The notes under the pieces are model-generated. The model ran no database searches and was not told the DNA's origin. It worked only from the letters and a program-made list of their open reading frames with translations. Below are positions 34,225 through 46,221 of a stretch of 64,000 nucleotides of DNA, piece after piece (within the stretch, counting starts at the first letter, position 1; each line of letters begins with the position of its first letter). Made by a program: the position numbers and the translations under genes. The stretch lies in contig CM054118.1 of the NCBI GenBank assembly GCA_028673005.1, forward strand, positions 6,722,410 through 6,786,409, written 5' to 3'. This DNA is from Tanypteryx hageni (lineage: Eukaryota; Arthropoda; Insecta; Odonata; Petaluridae).

Positions 34225-34584
34225 GTAAAAGAGAAGGGGATGTGTGGAGGGTAATCGGAAGGAAGGGATATAGAATGGAAAGTACATAGAGAGTAAGGGA
34301 GGTATAGGATTAGAATAGGACGGGAGGTAAGAGATTAAGGAGACGGAGAAAAGTGGGAGAGCTATGGATTGGGACAGGAGGGAATGGGAGAGGGGGGATG
34401 TGAGACAAAATAAAGGCAGAGATGGAGGGAGAGAGATAAGAGTAGGAAAGAGAGGAAGTGAGGGGCAGCGAGAGGAAGGGGGGGAATATTACTATTTATT
34501 TATTTATTGATATCTTACTGATTTTTCATATCGAAATATTTGGAATAATTATTTCATAATCTCGTCATATTTGACGGGTAATTA

Positions 34585-34652
<68 letters not shown>
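34225..34652. repeat. Polypurine tract, then (CT)n(TA)n microsatellite
   Basis: The plus strand is G/A-rich at about 34225-34485. After a 100-base AT-rich gap there is a CT run (34585-34608) that passes directly into a TA run (34609-34652). Confidence 0.85.
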
Positions 34653-34654
<2 letters not shown>

Positions 34655-37600
34655 CCTTCTAGTCGCATTCAGGTTGCAATATGTGAGCATAATATTTTAT
34701 ATAGAGAAGAGGTATTAATTTTAAAATCCTGTCAGCGTTTTAGATTTAAACGACGTATTTGTTTTAAAATATTTTTCACTGCAAACCTACGGTTTATCTA
34801 CGCCTCTCAGAATAAGAAAAATATATATTATTTAGATATATTTGTTTGGTTGTATTTATATATATATATATATATATATACTTACAGATACACACACGTA
34901 CTTCTATATGTGTATTAAGATTTTTTTAGTTTTGTATCGTGCCTATCAGGACTTTCATCAACTAACCATACTCACACGAGGAGTGTTACTTTTTTAAACA
35001 TTTCTATGCTCATTTTACCTCCCGTCTCTCTGCATTTTTGGCAATAATTCATATGTAATCGTCCGAGTACCCTTGCGAGCGCGACTTGACGCCATTTTTC
35101 TTCTCGGGAACGGAGCTGACGAACCGACAACTCCTCTTTTTTGTGGCCTCAAAATTGTTGCCCTTATATGTATCTGCGTCACAACTTTCATGAATCATTT
35201 AGCAAGAGGGAGACCAAGCTGTCCTAAAAGTCACTTTTGCGCGCGCGAGGGAAGGTCGATGTTTGCCTTCAGCTGCTGGTTGGTTGGTTGGTTTCCACCG
35301 CACAAACCGCGGCCCCGACAAATGAAAGGCTTACATATCTACGACACATCTTCCATTTATTCCCGCGATTTGTGCCCCTTTTCATTCCATCTTCTCTCCG
35401 CGCAGTGCACGTCTTTAAAGTATTTGTTCATCTCCACAATCTCGTTCTCGCATTTATCATCATCTTCTTTGGATAGATCTCATTCTCGCGTTTTTTCTCT
35501 CCGCCCAATTCTAACGCTCCTCTTTCCCCCAATCCATTATAAATCTATATCACTACCATTTCACTTCTCAGTTCATAACGTGAAGTAAGATTTCCGTTTC
35601 TCGTGCAAAAGCTTCTCTTAAAACACGTGAGTTAATGGGTTATACATACAAAAGGTAATTCTGTCAAATATTTTCTTTTTAATTCCTTGGATTGCCATAC
35701 AATCGTCAAAGGATTTCTTGACAACTAAGAGAAGCTCTGTTTATTATTTTAAATCTTTATCGTTAAGAGAACAAAGTAGGCTGGCAGTAGTTGTTGTTGC
35801 TTTTGTTGTTTTTATTGTGACAGGGTGGAAATCCAGTTCCAATTGCCACATACATGGACTATGAGAATTATACCCTGATCGGAATGCGCTATCGTTGCAT
35901 CGGTAGTCTTGCAGTAGTCGGAGTAATTGTCCTCTTTAGTGCATTTAGTGTAGCATTTTTCCAAATTATTTTATAAAGGACATTTATTTTAACGTGCACG
36001 CAATATTTATTGATATAAAACTGTGGTCGTAAACCTATGACGCGCTGGTAAAAGAATGACCCGCCATTACGATGTGGGTGACCCACTAAGGTAAAAATGT
36101 TTAGAAGGGTTTATGTTTTGAAAATAAAAGATTCATTAAGCTGGTAAATATAATCATCCAGATTTGGTTTTTTTCATTCAAATTTTTATCGACCCATCAC
36201 ATTTTCCAAGAACCACTAATTGACTCTACATAAAAATTGCTGCCGACCACTGATATAAACCTTGAGACGCGTGGTATTTTGCAGCCTGACTCGGAGAACG
36301 AAAGTGAAAAAACTGGTTAAAGAGATCAAATAACTAAATATATAAATTTTTAATTCAATAAAACTAAAATAACGCACACGTATATTAAAAACATATGCAT
36401 TTACATGCAAATGAACACCCACCCATGAACATCTACAAGATGTCCCAAAAATGTTCTCACCTTAGTTAAGATTTAATAGCAAAAATAAAAAAAATTATGC
36501 TTACATGTATCATTTATGTTTTTTGTTGTATTTATAATTTACTATTGTTAATTTTAACGAACAGTTGCATGAGTGTCCTTTAAGTGCCTTTTCCCTTTTT
36601 GTATGTTGAGCTGCAACGGCGAGTTGATGCATTATTTTAAATCTCCCTTTCTTTAGGTTGAAGATGAGAGAGCAGAGATCGTTTTAATTAGAAGATTGTG
36701 CGTTTAATTTTATCTCTCAATCGTGAGAGCTTTGTGCTAAAGGTACATTTACTTACACGTACAGATACAGATGCATATGACGGGTGTGTTTGTCCACATA
36801 TATTTGCACAAACATTCTTATGTATGACACATTCTTCGTCATTGACCATCTTTTTTCACCGCTTTCATCTTCGGCTTTCCTGTAGATTTATTCGCTATAT
36901 ATACCTTTCGTCCTAATCTCCTTCCTTTTTTCGCGGTGGTGGAAAAGAGGCCACACCCCTCTGCCTTAACCACTCAAACTCCCTCTTCCTCCAACTCCTC
37001 CCTTTTTTATGTCTTCTTCCTCCACTTCCCAGCATGCAATATGCTCATCTGTATTCCCTGCCGATTTCACAAATCCTTTCCTTTTAGGTTTCCCGCCTTC
37101 TTCTTCGTTTCCCGGCGCACGTATCCCAAAAGAGTCTTTTCGTCAAGTCCTTTTCCTTTTCTACCGATACTAGCTTACTTATTTGCGCGCCTTCTTCTGA
37201 TTTGAGCGTTCTGTTTTGAGATGAATGAAGAACGTTGGAGCAGGTTTGTTGCGATGGACGTGTGATTCCGTTGCCTTCCCATTTTTACACCTTACCTAAT
37301 CGTTTCTTCTTGCTTTTCGTTCTTCCTAGCCAGCTTAGTAATATATTCAAGTTTTCGTGTATGTGTTTGCGTATACAATAATGTTATTGATTAAACTACG
37401 ATATGTGATTCCTTGTGCACGTTTAGATAAAGTAGATACTGAAACGTGCATTCAACGGGAATTGTTTGTCTCGCGGTTGGGTATTTGAATGGCATAAATG
37501 ATTTTCTGGAGGATGTTCATGAATCGACGATAAGCTCCGCAACACAACATCACGATTTGAATCAAAAGTCATATCGATGAATTTATTAAAAGTAATTAAC

Positions 37601-38011
37601 CTATCACCTTGAGAAAAACATACGCTGCTGTGGAGTGGTTGGGGGTGCAATGCGAATGGTATGTCAAAAATCTTGAGTTATGAGCAAAAAGTAAATTGAG
37701 TGGCATTTTGCATTAACACTTTAAGCAAAGATCTATTTTGAGGTATTTTGATTTCAACAATAATACCATTTACACACTGCCTATTTTTTTGCAAATCCCT
37801 ATGCCGCCTAGTACATTGCAAAATATGCCCAGCTTGTGAGTTCCACGTATGTGTATGTGAGCCTTCGTGGCCAATATAAATAATCTGCTCAACTTTGTTT
37901 TTCAGAAATATATACAATTCAACGACCAACACATTTTCCCTGAAACCGACCAACATATAGTTTTTCTCATGATACTTACACCATAAACAGTTGTGAAATA
38001 TCCCATTATTT
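34653..38011. other. Non-coding DNA
   Basis: No gene is recognised. It includes short TA repeats at about 34857-34880 and a GGTT microsatellite near 35275-35292. The 171-codon frame at 35073-35588 has no domain that I recognise. Confidence 0.5.
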
Positions 38012-38232
38012 CATGCCACCAAACTTATATTCGGCTGCCGCCAAAACTAACACTAGCAAACTTACAGCATTTCCTCCCAGATTTTATGACACCCTTTTTA
38101 CATGCGTTTGCCCCTAAAACGTGTACCACCCGACTTACACTCATCTGCCTCTTAAACACAAACCACCAACCTTACACCAACTGCCCCTAACTTTATGCCA
38201 CCTAACTTATACTAGCTGAGGCCCCCTCTCAC
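38012..38232 (+). repeat. Degenerate 36-base minisatellite, about six units
   Basis: Units of about 36 bases start near 38015, 38051, 38088, 38124, 38160 and 38196. They share a core like CCACCNAACTTACAC followed by CTGCCCCTAAA. The last three units are the most alike. The period is a multiple of three, so an open frame (37993-38190) crosses it without being a convincing gene. It lies about 250 bases before the Penelope-like element. Confidence 0.65.
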
Positions 38233-38589
38233 CGGTGAACCGTATAATGTATACCACCTACGTTTATTCTTGAGAGCATATACATCCTAAATAGCATAGC
38301 CTTCTTCGATATAAAATATTTTCTGACAAAGTTGCTAATTGTGACAAGTTGTGGTTTCATCAGTACGATCCTGAACTTAAGTCCCAAAGTTGTCAGTGGA
38401 AATGTCCTGAGAGTCCCCGGCTTACACCCTGCAATTATTCTTTCTTCCCACATTTAAAAAAAGAGTTGATAGATGACAATCTTGAGCCAGATAATGAGAT
38501 AACGCTCTGTTAATATGGGCAAACACAATAAACTATCAAACTGGTTTTCTACGTCTTTCTAAGCCAAAATTTAATTTTAATCCATCAAA

Positions 38590-40419
38590 CAAATTAGGAA
38601 CAAAGATTATTTTTATATCAAGGCTGATAAAGGAAATACAATAGTAATCATGGACAAAACACAATACTTTGACAATGTCCAATTGAAGTCAAATAATGGT
38701 CCTTACATGAAATTAAATAAAAATCCTCTAATTACTTTGATATATAAAGCCAAAGAAACTATCAAAGAATGCAACACAATTATGGATAAAAAAACTAAGC
38801 TTTAAGTTAAACGTTTCCAATCCACAGATACTTAAATTATATTGTCTCCCCAAAATACACAAAAATGATAATTCCATGGGACCTATAGCTTCGGGGATAA
38901 ATAGCCTGACTTACAACCTGGCCAAATGGCTTAGCAGTGAATTCAAACAGTTGTCATTTCCAGATGATCACTCAGTAAAAAACTCATATGAATTCATTAA
39001 CAAATTATAAAACTTGACATTAAAAGAGTCAGAGATCTCCTTTAACGTTAAAAGTCTATTCCCAAGTTTACCAATAGAGGAAACTTCCCAAATCCTAAAA
39101 GATCAACTACTAAACCAAAGTATACCTGACAAAATGGTTCATGAGTATGTTTTGCTTACTAACCTCTGTATGTCACAGAATTTATTTCAATTCAACCAAC
39201 AATTTTATAAACAAATCCAAGGTACCTTCATTGGAAACCCTCTATCACCATCCACTGCTAATTTATTCGTCCTTTTTTGAAAATAAATGCAAAGAAAAAT
39301 TTAACTATTTCCCTGAAATTTGGTATAGATATGTAGATGATATCTTTGCGATTTTTGACTTAAACAAACAAAAATTAGAGGATTTTTTTAATCAACTTAA
39401 TAATTTATTTCCAACGATTAAATTCACTCATGAATTAGCACAAAACAACACTTTGCCATTTTTGGATTTGCTAATTATAAAAACTAAACACCAAATTGAG
39501 TTTGACACTTTTAGAAGAGCCACACACACCAACAATTTTATCTCCAACAACCCTTTCCATCCGATCAGCCAAAAAACAGCTGTTTTCCATCATCTTGTAC
39601 ATAGACTGCATTGTTCCTCTAAATAAACACAGATACGAAAAAGAAGTAACATATATGAAAGAAATAGCCACAAACCTTGGATACAGCTACAATTTAATTA
39701 ACAAACTAATTCGAAAACACAAACTCAAAAAAACATTGACCAACACTACCACCTTCAAAATCGAAAACAAATAAACTGATGTGGGCAACGCAGACTGACA
39801 GACAGACACACAAACATCATCAAGAAACTAGTCGAAACGTGTTCAGGGAACCTTAAAACGTATTACCGTTGAATTCTCGAGTTCGATTTTTTCCATGAAA
39901 ACAATATTTTCTCATACTACGTATATGGAGAAAGTAAAAAGACAAAAGATATATAAAATTACCTTATTTTCTCCTGTAAACAAAGGTTTGGATACGATTT
40001 TCAAAAAAAAGAAATATTCAACTGTTTATACGAACCCACACAACTTAAAAAATTTATTAGGTAGTATTAAAGACAAGACAGAAGAGTTAAACAAATCTGG
40101 GATCTATAAAATACGATGTTCACATTGCGACAAACAATATATAGGCCAAACAAAAAGGATAATAATCACACCGTTGAAGGAACATGTAGCATAATACAAA
40201 TACAATCGCATTGAAAAATCGAGCATAGCCAAACATATAGTTGAAACAGGACACAGTAAAAATGTGAACGACATCAAATTAATTATTTCGTCTAACAACT
40301 CACTCAACTCCTTGGAAAATTTACACATTTACAAAAACCGTCAAACAATAATGAATACAGACACGGAATTCAACAAAACTTTGTACAAACTAACAGATAA
40401 TCATAACACCGACGGCTAA
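38590..40419 (+). pseudogene. Penelope-like RT and GIY-YIG endonuclease, frameshifted
   Basis: The N-terminal block KADKGNTIVIMDK lies near 38620-38660, then a LPKIHK block near 38850 and SLTYNLAKWL near 38910. Motif A reads SFNVKSLFPSLPI, with Asn at 39044-39046 where Asp is expected. GTFIGNPLSPSTANLF precedes motif C, YRYVDDIFAIF, whose YVDD is intact at 39330-39341. ITPLK-type downstream RT blocks continue to about 39774. After a linker, the endonuclease signature GIYKIRCSHCDKQYIGQTKR (about 40099-40158) shows both GIY and YIG and the Cys pair. A stop follows at 40192-40194, then the conserved IAKHIVETGH region. Frames change near 39275 and 39590. The protein would copy RNA and cut its target; this copy is dead. 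Confidence 0.88.
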
Positions 40420-40516
40420 AATGTTTTTCGCAATTCTTTTGTTTTTCGTTCCCCTCAATACCCGGATCCTCATTGTTCTCAAAGTTGACTTTCAGTCACT
40501 GTCGAGAGAAGTTCGC

Positions 40517-40553
40517 CCTTGAAGATGCCCACTTAGTGGGCGAAATGCATCGG
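40517..40553 (+). ncRNA. Hammerhead-ribozyme-like motif (type I, minimal)
   Basis: TTGAAGA (40519-40525) stands where the CTGANGA core is expected, with the first C changed. Stem II is a perfect 6-bp hairpin, GCCCAC-TTA-GTGGGC (40527-40541). GAAA follows (40542-40545), then TGCA (40546-40549), which can form the very short stem III, then TC as the cleavage site. CCC/GGG can form the start of stem I. Hammerheads with tiny stem III are known in Penelope-like elements. The core change and one extra base suggest a weakened or dead copy. Confidence 0.45.
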
Positions 40554-40624
40554 GTTTACAATGAAATTTTATGGCTGAAGGAGTTGTCCCACCGATGATA
40601 AATGGGTTATTGCCAACTTTTATA

Positions 40625-41960
40625 TTCAATTCAATGCAAAGGTTTTTATTTCTGATAAGTCATATACAATTCATTCATTCTACATAGAATATACATTTCA
40701 TTTATTTTCCTTTATTCATGGCCGGATAAGAGAGACCCTGACAGAAGGTCTCTTCAGGGCTGATGTAGGTGCAAGTTACTGATTTTTAGTTTAACCATTG
40801 GTGGTTCGTTTTCATTTTTGCTGTCTCCGGGGGAGACGGTTTGCCTGGCATTCGCCCAAAGACGGAAGAGAAACCCGGCACAACCCTCCGTAGGCAGCCT
40901 TATTGGCATGATTGAATTTCAACAACTTAAACAACAATAGTTTATAATTTAACAAAACATAAGAGTAATATATGTTCAAACTTAACAGGATATATAGATA
41001 ATCTGAATTTATATAAAATAATTATATACATACATACATATATTGACTAGGACGCCTCTGTCCTCTGCTTTTCTTCTTTGGCTGCTGCAGAGGCCATCCG
41101 TCCTGAGGGCGTAGGGGAGGGGGAGGATTGGGACTATGGGTCAGGTGTGGATAGAAGGGGAGTCAGGGTAATAGAGAGGTAGCGTCGCTGCTATTACCCT
41201 GCCGCGGGATGCCGTGGGAAGGGAATATGTTTTTGGTGCGACGTTTGGGTAGGAGAATGGTTAGTGGGGATAGGATCTGTTGGTAAAGGTGGGGGGTGTG
41301 TGCCCTCATTCTTTCGGCTGCCCTAAAGTTATATATATATATATATATATATCGATATAATTCGATGAAGGTTATTTATGAAATGTAGACGTGAGTTGAA
41401 ATTGTAAAGCGTTTGCATATTAAAATCGTGTGACAGTTCGAAGCACCTGGTTTAATATTAATTATTTTATTACTAGCGTAGCATTTTCGGGTTTATCCGG
41501 GTAATTGGGGGGTAATAAAAGGAAAAAAACGGGCTATGCCCGAAATATATATTTCCTAATTATTGGGAAGCAATTTAAAGGACAGTAAATACGTTCTTTA
41601 TTAGAAAAGTGACTGCATCAAGGCAAATTATGAAATATGGATTTATAATCTTGGTAAATCGGTAGAAGCCAATCATCTCAACTTTTTCAAAATCATTACA
41701 CTATTGTATAAATCAGTACGGTCGGTCACTTTATTGCATAACAACAAAACGATTTAATCTCATCTGATTACATCTGGTATTTATATTGAGTAGCGACCTT
41801 GTTTAAATGAAACATTTCGCGCAACGATGAAGGGTTTATACTTGTCGATGTAATCAATAACGGTTCCAGCGGCATGATATTATTCGTAAAATTCATCTAA
41901 GTTTGGAGCATGTCGTCATAAATCAATACTACGTAATCCCTGTGTGGTAGCATATAGGCC
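40625..41960. other. Non-coding DNA with hairpins, G-rich patch and short (TA)n
   Basis: No gene is recognised. Small hairpins occur at about 40731-40756 (AGAGACC with GGTCTCT) and 40826-40840 (GTCTCC-GGG-GGAGAC). A G-rich patch spans 41105-41320, followed by TA repeats at about 41331-41352. The hairpin segment may be part of an unidentified SINE. Confidence 0.45.
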
Positions 41961-42685
41961 CTGGGGTCCATGTGGACCCCAGGGGTCCATAGAAGCTTTG
42001 AGAGGGTCCACAAGAAAAAAATTGTATTTCGGGGGTCCACAATATGAGCTAATGTGTTCATGATAAAATATTATAAATAAAATAATTTAATAATAATAAT
42101 AAAATAAACTAATGTCATAGAAAAGTCCAGAAATTCGCAGTTAGAAGATACTCGTATTTTCTGGAACCTTGTTTAGTTGACGGAAAAAAAATTTTTTTCC
42201 ATAGAAAATTTTCGAAAAAGAAAACATTATTTAGGCACCGACTAAACTAGAACGAGTCAGTCAGTCAGAGGCAGTCACTTCATTCTATAGTGATTAATCG
42301 GCCACAAGGATCTCATTAGTAGAGCCTAATTAATGGGATCCTATTTAATATCCTTAGGAATAAATTTATATATGTTGTTTGAAATAGTATTTTTTATTTT
42401 TTTTACTATTTCTGTCATTACAAGTGAAAATATGTTTCAGTTTTATCAATTAAAATTTTCAAAATTTGTAATTCACATTTTTTATATTATATTGGAGTTG
42501 TTTAATTATTATCTTTTACTAACTTACAAATAAATATTTCATTTAGGAATTGTTTAACTATTAGCTTTTACTAACCTACAAATAAATATTTCATTTAGGA
42601 ATATTACATATGCGTATATGGGGGTCGACATACGTAAAGTTAGGACTCTGGGGGTCCACAAGCAAAAAAAGGTTGGGAAACCTTG
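41961..42685. mobile_element. Non-autonomous hAT-like element
   Basis: The right end, read inward, is CAAGGTTTCCCAACC followed by a poly-T run and GCTTGTGGACCCCCAG, a typical hAT terminal pattern. GGGTCCACAA blocks are repeated near the left end (42004-42013 and 42034-42043) and right end (about 42651-42660). The flanks are ATATAGGC (41953-41960) and ATATAGGG (42686-42693), an 8-base duplication with one mismatch. The left end is atypical: it begins with a 10-base palindrome (41961-41982, CTGGGGTCCA with TGGACCCCAG). The interior is AT-rich, has a 52-base tandem duplication (42498-42601), and lacks a transposase. Confidence 0.58.
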
Positions 42686-42699
42686 ATATAGGGTATATA

Positions 42700-43179
42700 G
42701 ACGAAATATATATCTGGTTTTACGCCCAGGTACCGATAATCTCTCTCCTCAGCTATTGAGAGACCCACAAGAAATGGCATTGCTACGAGTTAAACTGCAG
42801 GAAAATATTTTTTGCGCGTAAATTGATATTAACGTAACCGGCGGCATTTCGTGGACCATAATAGTACAACTATGGAGAAATTTTACTCCAAGTACGTTGT
42901 TCCGATTTTCCTGGACAAAGATGAAACGTGTATGTAACTGCATGCATCCGAGGAGAGATCCTTTTCCTCATTTCCTCTTATTTAACATTTCGACTTATTC
43001 TGAGCAACATGCAATTTTTTACGTCTTACGGCTCGCATAAATCCTTCTCTTTTTTATGAATAAGTAATCACGGTCGTGGAATCGTGAAGGAAAGAATTTT
43101 TATTTCTCGTGCGAAGGGAAGAAAAAGTAGAGCATATAGGTCCATCTAAATCAAAACCAACATCTCTCTTCCTAACTCA
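42700..43179. other. Non-coding DNA
   Basis: I see no gene or repeat in this stretch. Confidence 0.45.
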
Positions 43180-44480
43180 CTCTTTCGGCTAATCCTTTAT
43201 TTCGTCTTATTCTTTGCTCTTTCCTTGATGTCTCATCCCCTTGCGTCCTCCATGCCCTTAATCCGGACGATTCTCTTTTCCTTGTCTCACTTTAACTCCC
43301 GTTCGTAATTCTCTTTCCTCGCATTTCATTCGTACACTTTATCACTCCCTCCATCTATGTTTCTCTTCATTCTCTCTACCTCTCTGCTCCTTCGTCTATC
43401 TCTCCCTTCCTCCTTCTCTTCCTCTATCTCCGTCTCAGCCAATCCCTCCTTCTCCCTCCCTCTCCATTCTCTCTCTTTCTCTCCCTCCCTCCTTACTTCC
43501 ACCTCCCTCTCCCTTCCTTTCTTTCATTTCCCTCCCTATCTCTTCTCCCTCACTCAATCTCACTCTCTCCATCTCCTACCCTCCTTCTCCCTCTCTCAAT
43601 CTCCAAACCTCCATTTCCCCTCCATTTCTCTTCATCTCCCCTCCCTCTACCTATTTCCCTCTATCTCCCTCCCTGTACATCTCTCCCTCTACCTCTCTCC
43701 CTCTACCTCCCTCCCTCTACCTCCCTCCACCTCGTTTCCTCCATAACATCCCCTCACTCACACCCTTCCGTTCCCCTCTCCTTTCTTCTATTCCTCCATC
43801 CCCTAGTCATCCCCTCCCTATCCCCTCCTTCTCTCCCCTCCGTCTATCTCTCCGTCTTCCTCCATCTTCTCTTTCTCTCTCTTTCTTGCTCTCCCTCTCT
43901 CTTTCTCCCTCTATTTTACATCCTATCATCTTTCTTCATCCCCTTCTTCTTCCCTTGTCTCCTATTCCTTACCCATATCCTCCAAGTCTCCTCTACTTCT
44001 ACGCAGTTCTAATTTAAAATCTTCCGCCTTTCCTTCTCATCGTACACCTTCGGCTTCCTTTCCCGATCGCATCCCTCTTCACCCATTCCAACTTCTTCCT
44101 CTATGTGTTTATGTGGTCCTGAAATCCTCTTACTTGTGGGCTGCGTATATAGTCTCATCGTCCATTGCCTCGTCCCATACGATCATAATTCACATCCGTC
44201 ATATCCTTCCTTTTCCTCTCTCTCTCTCTATCTTCCTATTCCTTTCAATTGTTCTTTCTTTCCTCCACCCACTTGTTTTCACCCAATTTTACTTTTCCAA
44301 TCACCCGAGAGTGGTTTGCGGGGCGCTACTGGGATTATTTCTGCGTGCGCGCGCCCTTAACCCATCAAAATGTCTCTTAGCCTTTCCTTTTTTCTCTTTC
44401 CCCATGTTATCCCTCAGTCCGCTCCTCCCTTTCTTCCATCTCTCCCCCTCACCACCATGCCCAATCCTGCATACAGGCTC
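43180..44480. repeat. CT-rich polypyrimidine region
   Basis: There is a dense C/T-rich tract at 43340-44090, with weaker blocks to 44480 and a mixed interval near 44100-44200. Locally it has a CTCCCTCTAC-type short repeat (about 43640-43735). Open frames through it are low-complexity. Confidence 0.8.
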
Positions 44481-44544
44481 ATCGAGTGACCGCCTAGGCG
44501 GCAGCACTTTCGCTGCGGAAAAATATTTTCTGCCCGTAAATACG

Positions 44545-44790
44545 CGTTGGTGGTTGCGGAGGCGAAGTGGCCTTGGCGTTGGCCTTCCACGCAGCGGTCC
44601 TGGGTTCGAATCTGGTGGAGGTTGGATTTTTCAACCTTGGATCCCCTGCTTTTGTGGCTTTAGTAGAATGCGTAAGTCAGCGCCCTCTATTCCTCGGAAG
44701 GACGTTAGGTAGTTGGCACCCTTGGTGTTCTTTGTAAGAGTAGGCTAATGCTGGCAACGGGTTCCCCTCCTGTTTTCTTTGTTATCTCTA
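44545..44790 (+). repeat. tRNA-derived SINE
   Basis: Box A-like AGGCGAAGTGG (44560-44570) and box B GGGTTCGAATC (44602-44612) are separated by about 32 bases, giving an internal pol III promoter. The body contains CGTAAGTCAGCG, TCCTCGGAAGGACGTTAG and CCCTTGGTGTTCTTTG (about 44670-44735). The same body occurs at 51067-51180 without the head. The 3' end is T/C-rich near 44790. Confidence 0.75.
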
Positions 44791-44799
44791 TTCAGCGAT

Positions 44800-45600
44800 A
44801 TCAGTTTTAATACTAAAACAACTGATGATGAAATATTCGTTAATGTTACTGTTCCTTAGTGTGTGCTATAACCTTACTTGATATATTTTTATACCTTGCG
44901 TGAATATAAAGTATAATAGTACTGATCAGTGCAACAGCGGGTCATTTCACATCCTTGTTTTAATTTTATTTATTTTATTGTTGGGAGACCCTTATACAGC
45001 CTCGCCGACCTTTTATTTCACAGATTGTGAGAGGCCCTTTTACAGTCTCTCTCAATCTGGTTTTAATGAATTTATTATTTATTTATTTATGTCATAGATG
45101 AGACATGGAGATAGTTTTATTTTATTGTATTTTGTCTCATCCAAAAAATTTGTGTCGTGTGCAACTTTGATATTCCGCAAAAATGAATGAATCATTACGG
45201 TAAGGGTATGGCGATAATAGCCCAAGAGGCTGATTCGCCATTCAACACACACACACACGCAACAGCGATCTGGTGATATTATTGTACTGACTATAAGTAT
45301 ATGAATGTGAGAGAGAATGTGTGAAGTCTCTTTCCTTGATTTCTCCTTCATTGTGTAAGGATACGAAACTTGGTAGCAGAATTGAAAAAAATGTAAAGCG
45401 ATGAATGGAAAAAGCGGGGCTCCTTGTACGTTACTCAAAACTTAATTGAAACAGCAATTGCCTATCAAATTAATAATTATTAGATTAGATTAGATATAAA
45501 GCTTTGAGTTGATTTGAAAGTCTAGACTGCGGTGACTGTTTCTTTTGAAAATAAACTCTCATATTAAAGTTTTCGTATATAATGTCCATTCTTTATACTA
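44800..45600. other. Non-coding DNA
   Basis: No gene is recognised. The sequence GGGAGACCCTTATACAGCC near 44983 and a related GAGAGGCCCTTTTACAG near 45029 look like two diverged short repeats. Confidence 0.4.
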
Positions 45601-46221
45601 TTGGGTAACCCAAAGTCCCGAATTTTAGATGTTTTACCGTACGGTTTAGTATTTCTCCCGGTTAAAAATTCTTTTTATTTTTTATTTCATAAATATGGAA
45701 TAAATAAATCGCTTTCCACCAGTTATGGTACTGGCAAAGCTGCGGCTAACTCAGTTACACCCCTAGCAAAGGTGAGTTTCAAAAATTACTCGATTAATAA
45801 AAATAATAAATATTTAAATGAGACAAGCAGGCGTATGCTAAAATATTAACGAGAAATATATAATTTGATATAAAATCAAATTGAAACTGTATATTGTGAT
45901 TTTAATATATTTTTTACTGTTATGCACGTGTACCTTCTATATTATTTGAACGTATATTCAACTTCATTATCTGTTCTTAAAGCAATTGTTACCTTTGAAT
46001 CGCGATATATTCTGTTGTAAGATTTTATTATTATTCATTTATTTGAAATTATTTGTTAATACATTAAACAAAATTGCACTCGGTATTTGCGAATCTTATT
46101 TATTTTTAACTACACGCAATTAAATAGATACGAAAACTCACGTTCCGGTTTTGTCCTGGATTTTCTTCTTTAAAGCACATTATGCCCCGGTTTTGCGTCC
46201 TAAGAATCTGGTCACCCTATT
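45601..46221. mobile_element. Possible MITE with GGGTRACC ends
   Basis: The left end reads TTGGGTAACCCAAAGTCCCG. The right end, inward on the other strand, reads TAGGGTGACCAGATTCTTAG. The shared GGGTRACC core resembles a widespread class of MITE termini. The rest of the terminal repeats matches poorly, and no clear target duplication beyond TA was found, so this is tentative. Confidence 0.3.

Larger units (their letters stand above)
38470..40620 (+). mobile_element. Penelope-like retroelement with GIY-YIG endonuclease
   Basis: Domain order is an N-terminal region, reverse transcriptase, linker, and GIY-YIG endonuclease, as in endonuclease-bearing Penelope-like elements. The 3' non-coding part (40420-40620) contains a hammerhead-ribozyme-like motif. 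The outer ends are approximate: I could not define the terminal repeats. The coding part starts near 38590. Confidence 0.85.

Noticed and set aside
35073..35588. A 171-codon open frame as a host gene
   Set aside because: It has no recognisable domain, is rich in Ser, Phe and Leu in a pyrimidine-rich stretch, and a second frame is open across it.
38012..38232. A CRISPR-like array
   Set aside because: The units are contiguous and degenerate, without distinct spacers, and the DNA is animal nuclear.
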